42,666 nt of DNA, taken from NCBI GenBank assembly GCA_035295165.1, contig DATGJN010000044.1:1-42666 (forward strand). Direction: 5' to 3'. A program made the translations under genes and the position numbers. Shown here one piece after another: positions 25,069 to 35,165 of this stretch (the first letter of the stretch is position 1; the number at the start of each line of letters is the position of its first letter). The notes beneath the pieces were generated by a model. That model did no database searches and was not told the DNA's origin. It saw only the letters and a program-made list of their open reading frames with translations. This DNA is from a bacterium (GTDB lineage Bacteria > Sysuimicrobiota > Sysuimicrobiia > Sysuimicrobiales > Segetimicrobiaceae).

Positions 25069-26331
25069 GTGAGCATGAGTATCGGATACGCGAAACGAGA
25101 CCCCTGGCCCACGTGGCAAGAGGAACTGCTCTTGCGCGCGGCGCTGTTGCGCGGCCCCGAGGCCCTCGCCGCCTGGGCCCAATGGAAATCCACGATCGAC
25201 TTCGACGACATCGATAGTGAGTCGTACCGGCTGGTCCCCCGACTCTATTGCAGCCTGAGAGACCAAGGCGTCTCCGATCCGCTCTTGGGGAGGCTCCGAG
25301 GCATCTACCGGCGGACCTGGTATCAAAATCAGCTGCGGTTCCACGCGATGGCCCGCCCACTGCGGTTGCTGCACGCAGCGGGAATTCCAAGCATGTTGCT
25401 CAAAGGCGCGGCGCTGGTCTTACAGTACTACCGAGACTATGGCATGCGGCCGATGACGGACTTCGACATCTGTGTTCCGGGGAACCAGGCGTCGAGCGCA
25501 ATCCAGCTGCTGCGGGGCAATGGCTTTACCCCGTGCGGGGCGCCCGAGGACGCGCTGCTCGACGCCACGGCGCATCCTGACCGCCACTCCGAGATGGAAT
25601 TTCACGACGCCGCCGGACACGAGTTCGACGTGCACTGGCGGTTGTTCCCGGAGAGCATCGCGCCCGACGTGAGCGCGCCGTTCTGGCAGGACACGGTCGA
25701 GATGGATGCGCTGGGGACGCCCACCCGGGCGTTGAGACCGGCGGACCAGTTGCTGCACGTCTGCGTGCACGGGATCGTGCGCGGCGCCATCGGGTTCGAG
25801 GTGTCGAGGGTTCGCTGGGTGATGGATGTCATGACCATCCTCAGCACTTCCGGCGAGGCACTCGATTGGACCCGCCTGCTAGCGCAGGCGGGCCGATGCG
25901 GGTTCATCCCGCCGCTGCGGGCCGGGCTGACGTACGTGCGGCGCACACTCGACGGGCCGATCCCCGACCGCGTGCTGCAACAGCTTCGCGCCATGCCCGT
26001 GCCGCTCACCGATCGCATCGTCCACGCGGCGCGGATCGAGCCACCTGAGCGCTGGGGGCCACTGCTGACCGTGTGTGTCGGCTACCTCGACCACTCGCGG
26101 AGCCTACCTCCAGGCACCGGCGCGCTCCGCACGCTTGCCGGGATGCCCGGCTACTACCGCCGCCGGTGGCGAGTCCAGCGGGGCTGGTCCCTGCCGTTCG
26201 ACCTGGCGGTGCGGGGGGTGCGCCGGGTCGGGTGGACGGTGAGGCGGTACGGGCTGGGATGGGCGTCGCGGCGCGCCCGACGCTTGCTTTCGGCGCCCGC
26301 GCGTTTCTCCGCGAAGGCCGAGAAGCGCTAG
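25069..26331 (+). CDS. Nucleotidyltransferase-fold protein (uncharacterised, NTP_transf_5-like)
   Basis: 420 residues. The nucleotidyltransferase core shows LLKGAAL (110-116), RPMTDFDI (127-134) with the paired Asp residues, and EFDVHWRLF (185-193). The flanking regions are helical. Members of this family are found in exopolysaccharide loci and in lasso-peptide loci beside HprK-like kinases, where a role in modifying a phosphorylated peptide has been proposed. The start is GTG at 25069 (GGAGG ten bases upstream); an ATG two codons later is also possible. The basic C-terminal 70 residues (RRRWRVQRGW and similar) may bind membrane or nucleic acid. It ends four bases from the convergent ThDP-enzyme gene. 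Confidence 0.87.
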   Translation: MSMSIGYAKRDPWPTWQEELLLRAALLRGPEALAAWAQWKSTIDFDDIDSESYRLVPRLYCSLRDQGVSDPLLGRLRGIYRRTWYQNQLRFHAMARPLRLLHAAGIPSMLLKGAALVLQYYRDYGMRPMTDFDICVPGNQASSAIQLLRGNGFTPCGAPEDALLDATAHPDRHSEMEFHDAAGHEFDVHWRLFPESIAPDVSAPFWQDTVEMDALGTPTRALRPADQLLHVCVHGIVRGAIGFEVSRVRWVMDVMTILSTSGEALDWTRLLAQAGRCGFIPPLRAGLTYVRRTLDGPIPDRVLQQLRAMPVPLTDRIVHAARIEPPERWGPLLTVCVGYLDHSRSLPPGTGALRTLAGMPGYYRRRWRVQRGWSLPFDLAVRGVRRVGWTVRRYGLGWASRRARRLLSAPARFSAKAEKR

Positions 26332-26335
26332 CGCG

Positions 26336-27997
26336 TTAGCCGCGGTATCCCGGCCGTGCCGCGGCCCGCGGGTCCGGCATCTCCTCCACCGGCACTTCGA
26401 TCAGCGCGGGCCGGTCGTTTGCGAGGGCCTCTCCGAGCGTCCTCCGGAGCGCATCGGGCGTGCCCACGCGGATGCCGTCCATCCCGAACGCCTCCGCGAG
26501 CCTGACGAAGTCGGGATTCAGCAGGTCGGACGCGATGACGCGCCCGCCAAACGACTCCCGCTGGATCCGCCGGACGTTCCCGTACGCGTTGTCGCTGAAC
26601 ACGATCGCCACGACGTTGATCCGGTGCCGCACGGCGGTCGAGAGCTCCTGGACGTTGTACATGAACCCCCCGTCGCCGTTGATCGAGACGACCTTCCGGC
26701 CGGGCGCGCCGACCTGCGCGCCGAGGGCGTTCGCGAACCCGTGGCCGAGCGTGCCCTGATATCCGGAGGTGAGGTACGTCCGGGGCGCGTAGACGGGGAA
26801 CCCGACGTTGGACCAGTAGCCCACCTGGGTCATTTCCGTGACGAGAATCCCATCATCGGGAAGCACGTCCCGGATCGCCGCGGCGTACGCGGCCTGCGGC
26901 TGCACCGTCTCCAGCCGCGCGCGCGTCCGCGCCCGCACCGCTTCTAGGTCATCCCGACGGCTCTCCCGCTTCCGGTTGTGCCGGGGCACGGCGGCCACCA
27001 GCGCGTCGAGTCCCCGCTTCGCATCGGCCGGAAGTCCCAGGGTGACGTCGGAGTTGCGGCCGATCTCGGCGGGGTCGATGTCCAGCTGAATCACCGTCTG
27101 TCCCGCGCGCGGGCCCCAGTCGGACCGGGAGGGCAGGTAGAACCGGGTGCCCACGACGAACACCACGTCCGATGCCGGCACCAGCTCCGCCGCCGCCGTC
27201 ATCGTCTGCGCGAGGTAGTGCCGATCGGACACGGCGCCCTTCCCGTTCTCCGTCATCACGACCGGAGCTTCCAGCATCGCGGCGAGCTGTCGGAGCGGTT
27301 CCCACGCGGCGGATCGCAAAACGCCTCCGCCCGCGAAGATGATCGGGCGCTCCGCGGCCCCGAGCATCCGTGCCGCACGGTCGACCAGGTCCGGGTCTCC
27401 GGCCGGGGGGTCGACCGCCAGCGGCTCCGCCGGTGCCATCTCGGCAGTCTCCCGCAGGACGTCCGGCGGGATCTCGACCGCCACCGGTCGTGGGCGCCCG
27501 GTACGAAGCTGTCGGAACGCCTCGTGGACGATACCGGGGATGTCTTCGGACTTGGTCGCCCCCGCCGTCCACTTGGTGACCGACCGAAGCGCGACGAGCT
27601 GGTCGTTGATCTCGTGCAGCAGCCCGCGACCCGCACCGATCTCGGCGGATGGAATCTGTCCCGTCACGCACAGCACCGGGGACGAGCACGCGTACGCCGT
27701 CGCCAGGCCGGCCATGGCGTTGAGCACGCCCGGGCCGGGCACGGTCAGGCACACGCCGACCCGCCCGGTCACCCTCGCGTACCCGTCGGCCATGTACGAG
27801 ACCGCCTGCTCGTGGCGGGTGTGGTACACTCGGACCGCGTCGCGCGCCGCGTGCAACGCATCGAACGCCCAATCGAGCTGGACCCCGGGGAGACCGAACA
27901 CCACGTCGACCCCTTGGGCGATGAGTCCCTGCACCAGAGCCTGCCCGCCCGTGAGATGTGTCGCCGTGTCTTGTCCTTGCGCGCGTGCGACCGACAC
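26336..27997 (-). CDS. Thiamine-diphosphate-dependent enzyme, acetolactate synthase/benzoylformate decarboxylase-like
   Basis: 553 residues from a GTG at 27997 preceded by GAGGAGG six bases away. The three-domain ThDP fold is visible. The N-terminal domain has VFGLPGVQLDWAFDAL and the catalytic Glu63 in HTRHEQAVSYMADGYAR. A central FAD-like Rossmann domain follows, then a C-terminal domain with the ThDP/Mg motif from NGDGGFM (440-446) to N470 in SDNAYGN. The family includes acetolactate synthase, sulfopyruvate and phenylglyoxylate decarboxylases. No small regulatory subunit is nearby, so biosynthetic acetolactate synthase is less likely than a catabolic 2-oxoacid decarboxylase or ligase. It follows the BtpA-like gene on the same strand after 134 bp with two hairpins. 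Confidence 0.9.
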   Translation of the reverse strand: MSVARAQGQDTATHLTGGQALVQGLIAQGVDVVFGLPGVQLDWAFDALHAARDAVRVYHTRHEQAVSYMADGYARVTGRVGVCLTVPGPGVLNAMAGLATAYACSSPVLCVTGQIPSAEIGAGRGLLHEINDQLVALRSVTKWTAGATKSEDIPGIVHEAFRQLRTGRPRPVAVEIPPDVLRETAEMAPAEPLAVDPPAGDPDLVDRAARMLGAAERPIIFAGGGVLRSAAWEPLRQLAAMLEAPVVMTENGKGAVSDRHYLAQTMTAAAELVPASDVVFVVGTRFYLPSRSDWGPRAGQTVIQLDIDPAEIGRNSDVTLGLPADAKRGLDALVAAVPRHNRKRESRRDDLEAVRARTRARLETVQPQAAYAAAIRDVLPDDGILVTEMTQVGYWSNVGFPVYAPRTYLTSGYQGTLGHGFANALGAQVGAPGRKVVSINGDGGFMYNVQELSTAVRHRINVVAIVFSDNAYGNVRRIQRESFGGRVIASDLLNPDFVRLAEAFGMDGIRVGTPDALRRTLGEALANDRPALIEVPVEEMPDPRAAARPGYRG

Positions 27998-28043
27998 CTG
28001 GTTCCTCCTCACGTTCGCGTTCGAGCCCGGCCGATCGATGATC

Positions 28044-28098
28044 CGGGCGCGGTTAGGCGCCCGCGACCGCCGTGCCCCGTAGGGTGCGGCGGCACCCT
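28044..28098 (-). promoter_or_regulatory. Two perfect hairpins between the BtpA-like and ThDP-enzyme genes
   Basis: CGGGCGC-GGTTAG-GCGCCCG (28044-28063) and AGGGTGC-GGCG-GCACCCT (28081-28098) are each perfect 7-bp stems. No T-run follows on the minus strand. They may slow decay or reduce readthrough into the ThDP-enzyme gene; their role is inferred from position only. Confidence 0.45.
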
Positions 28099-28131
28099 GC
28101 CCGTAGGGATTCGACGCGCTTGGCTGGAGCC

Positions 28132-28941
28132 CTAGCCTCGGCAGCGTTGCACGGCCGTTGCGTAGGCGCGCTCGTCGCTCGGACCTCCCCACACCGCGTC
28201 GATCTTGAAATCGGGTTCCCCGAGGATGAGCCCGTCCGATGCCCGATAGAGCTGCTGCACGTTCGCCAGCCCGACGCCGCTCCCCACTAGGACCGGGAGC
28301 GCGACCGCCGCTCGCACCGTATCCAAGGTCTCCGCCGCCGGCGGGATCGGGCTCCGGGCCCCGGAGACGATCACCGCGTCGGCCCCGCCCCGCTCCGCGA
28401 GGTCGGCCGCGGCGTGCTCGATGGGAACGTCGAAGAGCGGGTGGGCGTGCTTGACGTGGACGTCGCCGAAGATCAGCACGTGGGCGCCGAGCTCGTGCTT
28501 GAGCCGCGCGAGTGCGGCGGCGCACCCCTCGATCACGCCCTGGTCCGTGGCGTACGCGCCGATCATGATGTTGCACCGAATGAAACGCGCGGCGGTCACA
28601 TGCGCGATCGACAGCGCCTCGGCGCAGGCGTTTCTCAGCACGTTCAGGCCGACGGCGAGCTTGGTGTGGGCGACGACTTCCCCGGCGATCGCGGTCATCG
28701 CGGCGATCGTCACCGGCGGCACGCGCTCCTTGAAGAACGGTGTGTCGCCGACGTTCTCGACGATCACCGCGTCGAGCCCGGCGCGCTCCAGTATCCTCGC
28801 TTCCGAGAGCGCGTACCGCACCAGCGCGTCCATGGCGAGCGTGTTCCCTGGGGCGCCGGGGAGCGCGGGCATGTGGATCATCCCGATGAGGGGCTTTTCG
28901 GGGAACCCGTTCGGAAGTTGCCGCGCTCCGTGTCCACGCAT
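28132..28941 (-). CDS. BtpA/SgcQ-family TIM-barrel protein
   Basis: 269 residues from the ATG at 28941 (GGAGG nine bases upstream). The opening PLIGMIHMPALPGAPG and the segments DAVIVENVGDTPF, RFIRCNIMIGAYATDQG, IFGDVHVKHAHPLF and GADAVIVSGARS are hallmarks of the BtpA family. BtpA is required for photosystem I stability in cyanobacteria, and SgcQ is its sugar-operon relative; in bacteria like this one the function is unknown but probably enzymatic, since the fold is a phosphate-binding TIM barrel. It is divergent from the BMP-type transporter genes and co-directional with the ThDP enzyme. Confidence 0.9.
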   Translation of the reverse strand: MRGHGARQLPNGFPEKPLIGMIHMPALPGAPGNTLAMDALVRYALSEARILERAGLDAVIVENVGDTPFFKERVPPVTIAAMTAIAGEVVAHTKLAVGLNVLRNACAEALSIAHVTAARFIRCNIMIGAYATDQGVIEGCAAALARLKHELGAHVLIFGDVHVKHAHPLFDVPIEHAAADLAERGGADAVIVSGARSPIPPAAETLDTVRAAVALPVLVGSGVGLANVQQLYRASDGLILGEPDFKIDAVWGGPSDERAYATAVQRCRG

Positions 28942-29055
28942 CGACGACGCCTCCGGGCACTCCGCGTCCTGAAGTCGTGTTCCGCGTCGGGACCGCTTTG
29001 TTCCTCCACGGGCGAGCAGGGGATCCACTGCCGCCCCGAGTAGTGTGGCACTGGA

Positions 29056-29065
29056 ACGACGTCGT
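29056..29065. promoter_or_regulatory. 10-bp palindrome before the BMP binding-protein gene
   Basis: ACGACGTCGT is a perfect palindrome ending 18 bases before the ATG at 29084, in the 142-bp divergent region shared with the BtpA-like gene. It may be an operator half or chance in GC-rich DNA. Confidence 0.25.
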
Positions 29066-29083
29066 GGGAACGAGGAGCGCGCG

Positions 29084-30097
29084 ATGAGGAGCGTATGCGC
29101 GGCGTTGATCGTCGCGGTGTTGGCAGTCATTCCCGCGGGCACGTCGGCGGCGACACCGGCCAAGGTGGGGTTGGTCACCGATATCGGCGGCCTCAACGAC
29201 CGCAGTTTCAACCAACTGTCCTATGAAGGACTGCAGCGGGCCAAGAGCGAGCTGGGCGTCCAGACCGGCGTCGTGCAGTCCACCTCGCAGAACGACTACG
29301 TGCCGAACCTCACAAACTTCGCGCGCAGCGGCTACCAGCTGGTGATCGCGGTGGGGTTCCTGATGAAAGACGCCACCGAGCAGGTCGCCAAGGACTTTCC
29401 GAAGACCCACTTCCTGCTGATCGACGACGTGATCAAGGACCGCCCGAACGTGACGAGCGCCGTGTTCTCCACCGAGCAGTGCGGGTACCTGGTCGGCGCG
29501 CTCGCCGCGCTCGTGGACCAGGACGCCAGCGTGAAGCTGCCCGGGCTGCGCCACACCGGCACGATCGGCGTGGTCGGCGGGATCCAGATCCCGCCCGTGG
29601 ATAGCTACATCGCCGGGTACTACGAAGGCGCGTGGGCGGTCAACCCGAAGGTCAAGGTCCTCCGGGGCTACACCGGCAACTTCAACGATCCGGCGTCCGG
29701 CAAGGCGCTCGCACTCGCGCAGCACAGCCGCGGCGCCGACATCGTCTTCCAAGTCGCCGGCGGTACCGGCGAAGGCGTGATCGAGGCGGCCAAGGCGGAG
29801 GGCTTCCTGGCGATCGGCGTGGACAGCGATCAGGCGTACCTCGCCCCGAACAACGTGCTCACAAGCGCGATGAAGCGCGTGGACACATCCGTGTTCCTGA
29901 CCGCAAAGCGCCTGCGTGACGGCACGCTGCAGGGCGGGACCGAGACGTTTGATCTACAGAACGGCGGCGTCGGGATCGGCGCCATCCTGAAGGCCGTCCC
30001 GGCAAGGATGACGGCCAAGGTCGACGCCCTAAAACAGCAGATCACAAACGGCACGGTCAAGGTGAGCCCGCAGATGCCGGCGGCGGCCGGAAAGTAA
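29084..30097 (+). CDS. BMP-family substrate-binding protein (nucleoside-type ABC importer)
   Basis: 337 residues. A Sec signal peptide (MRSVCAALIVAVLAVIPAGTSA) is followed by KVGLVTDIGGLNDRSFNQLS, the opening typical of the basic membrane protein family (BmpA/PnrA). There is no lipobox Cys at the cleavage site, so it is a soluble periplasmic protein rather than a lipoprotein. Later motifs include GFLMKDATEQVAKDFP, GTIGVVGG, FQVAGGTGEGVIEAA and AIGVDSDQ. Family members bind purine nucleosides. It is the first gene of a four-gene importer operon. The ATG at 29084 follows GAGGAG at good spacing; the open frame starts 13 codons earlier. Confidence 0.94.
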   Translation: MRSVCAALIVAVLAVIPAGTSAATPAKVGLVTDIGGLNDRSFNQLSYEGLQRAKSELGVQTGVVQSTSQNDYVPNLTNFARSGYQLVIAVGFLMKDATEQVAKDFPKTHFLLIDDVIKDRPNVTSAVFSTEQCGYLVGALAALVDQDASVKLPGLRHTGTIGVVGGIQIPPVDSYIAGYYEGAWAVNPKVKVLRGYTGNFNDPASGKALALAQHSRGADIVFQVAGGTGEGVIEAAKAEGFLAIGVDSDQAYLAPNNVLTSAMKRVDTSVFLTAKRLRDGTLQGGTETFDLQNGGVGIGAILKAVPARMTAKVDALKQQITNGTVKVSPQMPAAAGK

Positions 30098-30117
30098 CGG
30101 GTTCCGCCGGCTCCCGC

Positions 30118-31637
<1,520 letters not shown>

Positions 31638-31641
<4 letters not shown>

Positions 31642-32675
31642 CATCCGAGCGGCTCTGGCCGCTGATCGCCACGGGCTTGGCCATCGTCATGGGCGGCGCG
31701 CTCGTTGCCGGATTCGGACACGACCCGATCGCGGCGTACGGGTCGCTGCTCGCCGGCGCCTTCGGAAGCGGCTACGCGGTCGCGACCACGCTTGCGCGAG
31801 CGCTGCCGCTCATGCTCGCCGGGCTGGCGGTCGCCCTTTCGTTTCAAAGCGGGCTGTTCAACATCGGCGCCTCGGGCCAGTTCTGGCTCGGCGCGATCGC
31901 GGCCGCGTGGGTGGGATTCCGTGTCCAGGCGCCGACGTGGGTGCACCTACCGGGGGCGCTCGTGGCGGGCACCGTCGCCGGCGCGGCGTGGGCGGCGATC
32001 GTTCCGGGGCTCGCGAAGGCGTACCGCGGCGCGAACGAGGTCATCACGACGCTGATGATGACCTACGCCGCCGTGTACTTCGGCCACTACCTGATCGAAG
32101 GCGGACCGATGCAGGCGCCCGGCTTCGTTCCCCAGTCGCCCGAAATCGCGGCGAGCGCGACGCTGCCGACGCTGGTCCTCGGCAGCCAGCTCTCCTGGGG
32201 CCTCGTGCTCGCGCCGCTCGCGGCCGTGGCCGTCTGGTTCCTCATGCAGCGGACGGCGCTCGGCTTCGCGCTGCGCGTGACCGGGCTCAACCCACGCGCC
32301 GCGCGCTACGCCGGGATCAACCCGGCGTGGGCGGTCCTCACCGCACTGGCGCTGAGCGGAGCGATCGCCGGCTTCGCCGGCGCCGTGCAGGTGCTGGGGG
32401 TGGACCATCGCCTCTACGATAGCTTCGGCACCGAGGCCGGCTTTACGGGCATCGTGGTCGCGCTGCTGGCCCGCAACAACCCGTTCGGGGTGCTCGTCGC
32501 CGCGGTGCTGTTCGGCGCGCTCGCGAGCGGCGGCAACACCATGCAGCTCAACGCCGGCGTCCCGTTCCACCTCGTGGACGTGATCCAGGGGCTGATCATC
32601 TTCTTCATCGCCGCGGAGGGACTGCTCCGGTACGTCCGGCCCACCCGCCCTGCGCTCTCTCGCAGGCCGACGTGA
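31638..32675 (+). CDS. Permease 1 of the nucleoside-type ABC importer
   Basis: 345 residues, very hydrophobic, with about nine helices. Landmarks of the YufP/NupP branch are SFQSGLFNIGASGQFWLGA, GANEVITTLMMTYAAVY, LGFALRVTGLNPRAARYAGI and TGIVVALLARNNPFGVL. The GTG start overlaps the ATPase stop (GTGA), so translation is coupled. It forms the channel with the next gene product. Confidence 0.94.
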
Positions 32676-33601
32676 TGTTCGACTGGCTGGTCAACCCGCA
32701 GCTCTGGACCTCGACGCTCGTCCTGGCGGTCCCGATCGCGTTCGCTGCGCTCGGCGGGGTGTTCTCGGAACGCGCGGGGGTCGTGAACATCGCGCTCGAA
32801 GGCAAGATGGCGATCGGGGCTTTCACGGCCGTGGCGATCTCGGCGTTGACGGGAAACGTCTGGCTCGGGCTCCTCGCGGCTCTCGCCGCGGCTGCCCTGG
32901 CCGCGGGCGCGCTCGCGTGGGCGACCGTTTATCTCAGGGCCGACCACATCATCTGCGGGCTCGCGATCAACATCCTGGCCGTCGGGATCACGGGCTTTCT
33001 CTTCAACACGATCTACGGCCCGCTCGGCACCCCGACGAGCACGCCGCCCGTCCCGACGTGGACGCTGCCGGGCCTGAGCGCCGTCCCGTTCATCGGCGAG
33101 GTCCTCGACAATCACCAGGCGCTCGTGTATCTCTTCTTCGGGGTCCTCGTCGTCGCCAACTGGGTCATGTTCCGGACGCCGCTCGGACTACGCTGGCGCG
33201 CCGTCGGCGAGCATCCGAGAGCCGCCGACGCCGCCGGCGTGCCGGTGCTCCGCGTCAAGTTCTGGGCGGTCGTCGCGGCGGGCGCCGTGGCGGGACTCGG
33301 CGGCGCGGACCTCTCGGTGGGCATCTTGAACAGCTTCAGCCCGGACATGGTGGCCGGACGCGGATTCATCGCGCTTGCCGCCGTCATCTTCGGCGGATGG
33401 CGCCCCTGGGGTGCGTTTTGGGCATCGGTGCTCTTTGGCTTCACGACCGCGTTATCGTTTCAACTCCAAGGTGTCTCGAGGATCTCGAAAGACCTGCTCT
33501 TGATTCTTCCGTACGCTGCGACCGTGCTGGTGCTCGCCGGGGTCGTGGGGCGCACGACGCCCCCGGCCTCCGACGGCCTCCCTTACGACCCCGAACGCTA
33601 G
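32675..33601 (+). CDS. Permease 2 of the nucleoside-type ABC importer
   Basis: 308 residues with about nine helices. The blocks FSERAGVVNIALEGKMAIGAF, ADHIICGLAINILAVG, LRWRAVGEHPRAADAAGV and GRGFIALAAVIFGGWRP are those of YufQ/NupQ-type permeases, written here in part. The ATG overlaps the stop of permease 1 (TGATG); a GTG one codon earlier is equally open. It is the last gene of the importer operon and is followed eight bases later by a large stem-loop structure. Confidence 0.94.
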   Translation: MFDWLVNPQLWTSTLVLAVPIAFAALGGVFSERAGVVNIALEGKMAIGAFTAVAISALTGNVWLGLLAALAAAALAAGALAWATVYLRADHIICGLAINILAVGITGFLFNTIYGPLGTPTSTPPVPTWTLPGLSAVPFIGEVLDNHQALVYLFFGVLVVANWVMFRTPLGLRWRAVGEHPRAADAAGVPVLRVKFWAVVAAGAVAGLGGADLSVGILNSFSPDMVAGRGFIALAAVIFGGWRPWGAFWASVLFGFTTALSFQLQGVSRISKDLLLILPYAATVLVLAGVVGRTTPPASDGLPYDPER

Positions 33602-33605
33602 CCCG

Positions 33606-33762
33606 AGGGTACCCCGGTGCGGGATCCCCAGGCGATCCTGCGTCGCCCACGCGGCACCGCGGAAGCCCCGGGGACCCTGCCGGGCGCCCGCCGGATGGAA
33701 TCAGACCGCCCGGCCGGCGGGATCAGGTCGGCACCCGATCCCGGTTCCAACGGGCCCCTGAT
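33606..33762 (+). ncRNA. Highly structured intergenic sequence with three consecutive stem-loops, unrecognised
   Basis: Structure 1 (33606-33678): AGGGT pairs with ACCCT and CCCCGG with CCGGGG, with TGC/GCA and an inner GGCGA/TCGCC hairpin (33631-33647). Structure 2 (33679-33714): GCCGGGCG pairs perfectly with CGCCCGGC around a 20-nt loop. Structure 3 (33722-33762): ATCAGG pairs with CCTGAT around an inner CCCG/CGGG hairpin. The sequence starts after the importer stop and ends 50 bases before the exporter operon. It has no T-run. It could be a 3' mRNA structure of the importer, a riboswitch-like leader of the exporter, or a small RNA. I do not recognise any known RNA family in it. Confidence 0.45.
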
Positions 33763-33812
33763 AGCCTAGTGGCGGGCCGAGCGCCCGGACAGAACGTGTC
33801 GAGGATCCCATC

Positions 33813-35165
33813 GTGCCGGACGATGCACGCGTGTCAGCGGCAACCGAGGGGCCGACAAGAGACGAGGCCCCGAACAGAATCGGCTCGCCACGAGGGCGGC
33901 GGTCAATCCACGTCGCGGTCGCCGGTGGCTTGGTGGTCGCGGCTGCCGCCGTGGGGGTAGGGTGGTGGCTGTATGGGCAATCCCGCGCGCCCGCGCGGAT
34001 CCTGGGCTCCGCCTCGATTGAAGCGACCACCGTGGACGTGACCACCCGTGTCCCGGGCCGGGTGCTCCGCATGATGGCGCGCGACGGGCAGCAGGTCCGG
34101 AGCGGCTCCGCCCTTGCCGAGTTGGAACCGCAGGAGGCGGGCGCGCAGGTCGCGCAGGCCCGGGCCGCCGTGGCGCAGGCCGGAGCGCAGGTGTCACAGG
34201 CCCGCCAGACCGTCGTGGCGCAGCAGCAGACCACCGACGCGCAGGTCGCCCAAGCCGCCGCGCAGGTCACGGCGGCCGGCACCGGCATCCCCCAATCGGA
34301 AACCGCCCTGGCGATCGAAGACCGGACTTCGCGCGAAGCGGTCGCGGCGGCCGAGGCTCGGCTCCGCGCCGCGCAGGCGCAGGTCGGATCGGCCCGCTCC
34401 GGACTGGCCACCGCCGAGCACGACCTCGCTCGCCAGAACGCGCTGTTCGCGCAGGGTGCCGTCGCGGCCGATCAGGTCGACGCCACGCGGGCCGCGTACG
34501 ACGCTGCAGTCGCGCAGGATCGCGGCGCCGGGGAGGCCGTGACGCAGGCGCGCGCGGATCTCGCCGCCGCCCGGGCCAACCTGATGCAGGTCCAGATCCA
34601 GCGCCGCGCGGTGGAAGCCGCACAGGCGAACGTGGCGCGAGCCCAGGCCATCCTCGGCAACGCCGAGTCGGGCTACACGGTCGTGACCCAACAGCGGCAG
34701 TTGCTGGCGGCCGCCGAGGCCGCGCTCGCGCAGGCCCGCGCCAACTTGATGTATGTCGAACTCGTCGCCGGACACAACACGATCGTCGCTCCCCGCGACG
34801 GGGTGATCCAGACCCAAAACGTCGAGGAAGGTGAAGTCGTGCCGGCCGGCGCGGCGCTCTACACCCTGATCAACCCGACGGATCTGTGGGCGCGTGTGTA
34901 CGTACGAGAGGACCAGATCGGCCTCGTCAAGATCGGACTACCGACGCGGACCACGATCGACACGCTCCCGGGCGAGGTGTTCACGGGCCGCGTGACGCAG
35001 GTCAACGACACACCGGAGTTCACCACGGTCAACGTCCAGACGAAGGAAGACCGGGTGAAGCTCGTGTTCGGGGTCAAGGTCCGGATCGCCGACCCCGGGC
35101 ACCGGCTGCAGCCCGGCATGCCGGCGCACATCGAGATTTTGTCGAACGGCGAGGTGACTCCCTGA
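33813..35165 (+). CDS. HlyD/YbhG-type membrane-fusion protein, copy 1
   Basis: 450 residues from a GTG. One membrane helix (about 33-54, VAVAGGLVVAAAAVGVGWWL) anchors a periplasmic protein. The order is a lipoyl half (ATTVDVTTRVPGRVLRMMARDG), a very long coiled-coil hairpin rich in Ala, Gln and Val (about 105-310), the second lipoyl half (APRDGVIQTQNVEEGEVV), a beta-barrel domain (PTDLWARVYVREDQI) and a membrane-proximal end. It should link an inner-membrane ABC-2 exporter to an outer-membrane channel. It is a tandem paralogue of the next gene, whose ATG overlaps this stop (TGATG). Confidence 0.93.
   Translation: MPDDARVSAATEGPTRDEAPNRIGSPRGRRSIHVAVAGGLVVAAAAVGVGWWLYGQSRAPARILGSASIEATTVDVTTRVPGRVLRMMARDGQQVRSGSALAELEPQEAGAQVAQARAAVAQAGAQVSQARQTVVAQQQTTDAQVAQAAAQVTAAGTGIPQSETALAIEDRTSREAVAAAEARLRAAQAQVGSARSGLATAEHDLARQNALFAQGAVAADQVDATRAAYDAAVAQDRGAGEAVTQARADLAAARANLMQVQIQRRAVEAAQANVARAQAILGNAESGYTVVTQQRQLLAAAEAALAQARANLMYVELVAGHNTIVAPRDGVIQTQNVEEGEVVPAGAALYTLINPTDLWARVYVREDQIGLVKIGLPTRTTIDTLPGEVFTGRVTQVNDTPEFTTVNVQTKEDRVKLVFGVKVRIADPGHRLQPGMPAHIEILSNGEVTP

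Noticed and set aside
19961-26331. Lasso-peptide biosynthetic gene cluster
   Set aside because: The PqqD-like, HprK-like and nucleotidyltransferase-like genes fit, but there is no asparagine-synthetase-like cyclase, no transglutaminase-like protease and no plausible precursor with a Gly/Ala start and an acidic residue at position 7-9.
26336-29752. A 1138-residue minus-strand frame as one giant protein
   Set aside because: Only the last 553 residues resemble a protein (the ThDP enzyme). The rest is antisense or out-of-frame to the BtpA-like and BMP genes, a common artefact in GC-rich DNA.
33606-33678. Classical Rho-independent terminator after the importer operon
   Set aside because: The stem is strong but no T-run follows, and two further structured stem-loops come directly after it.
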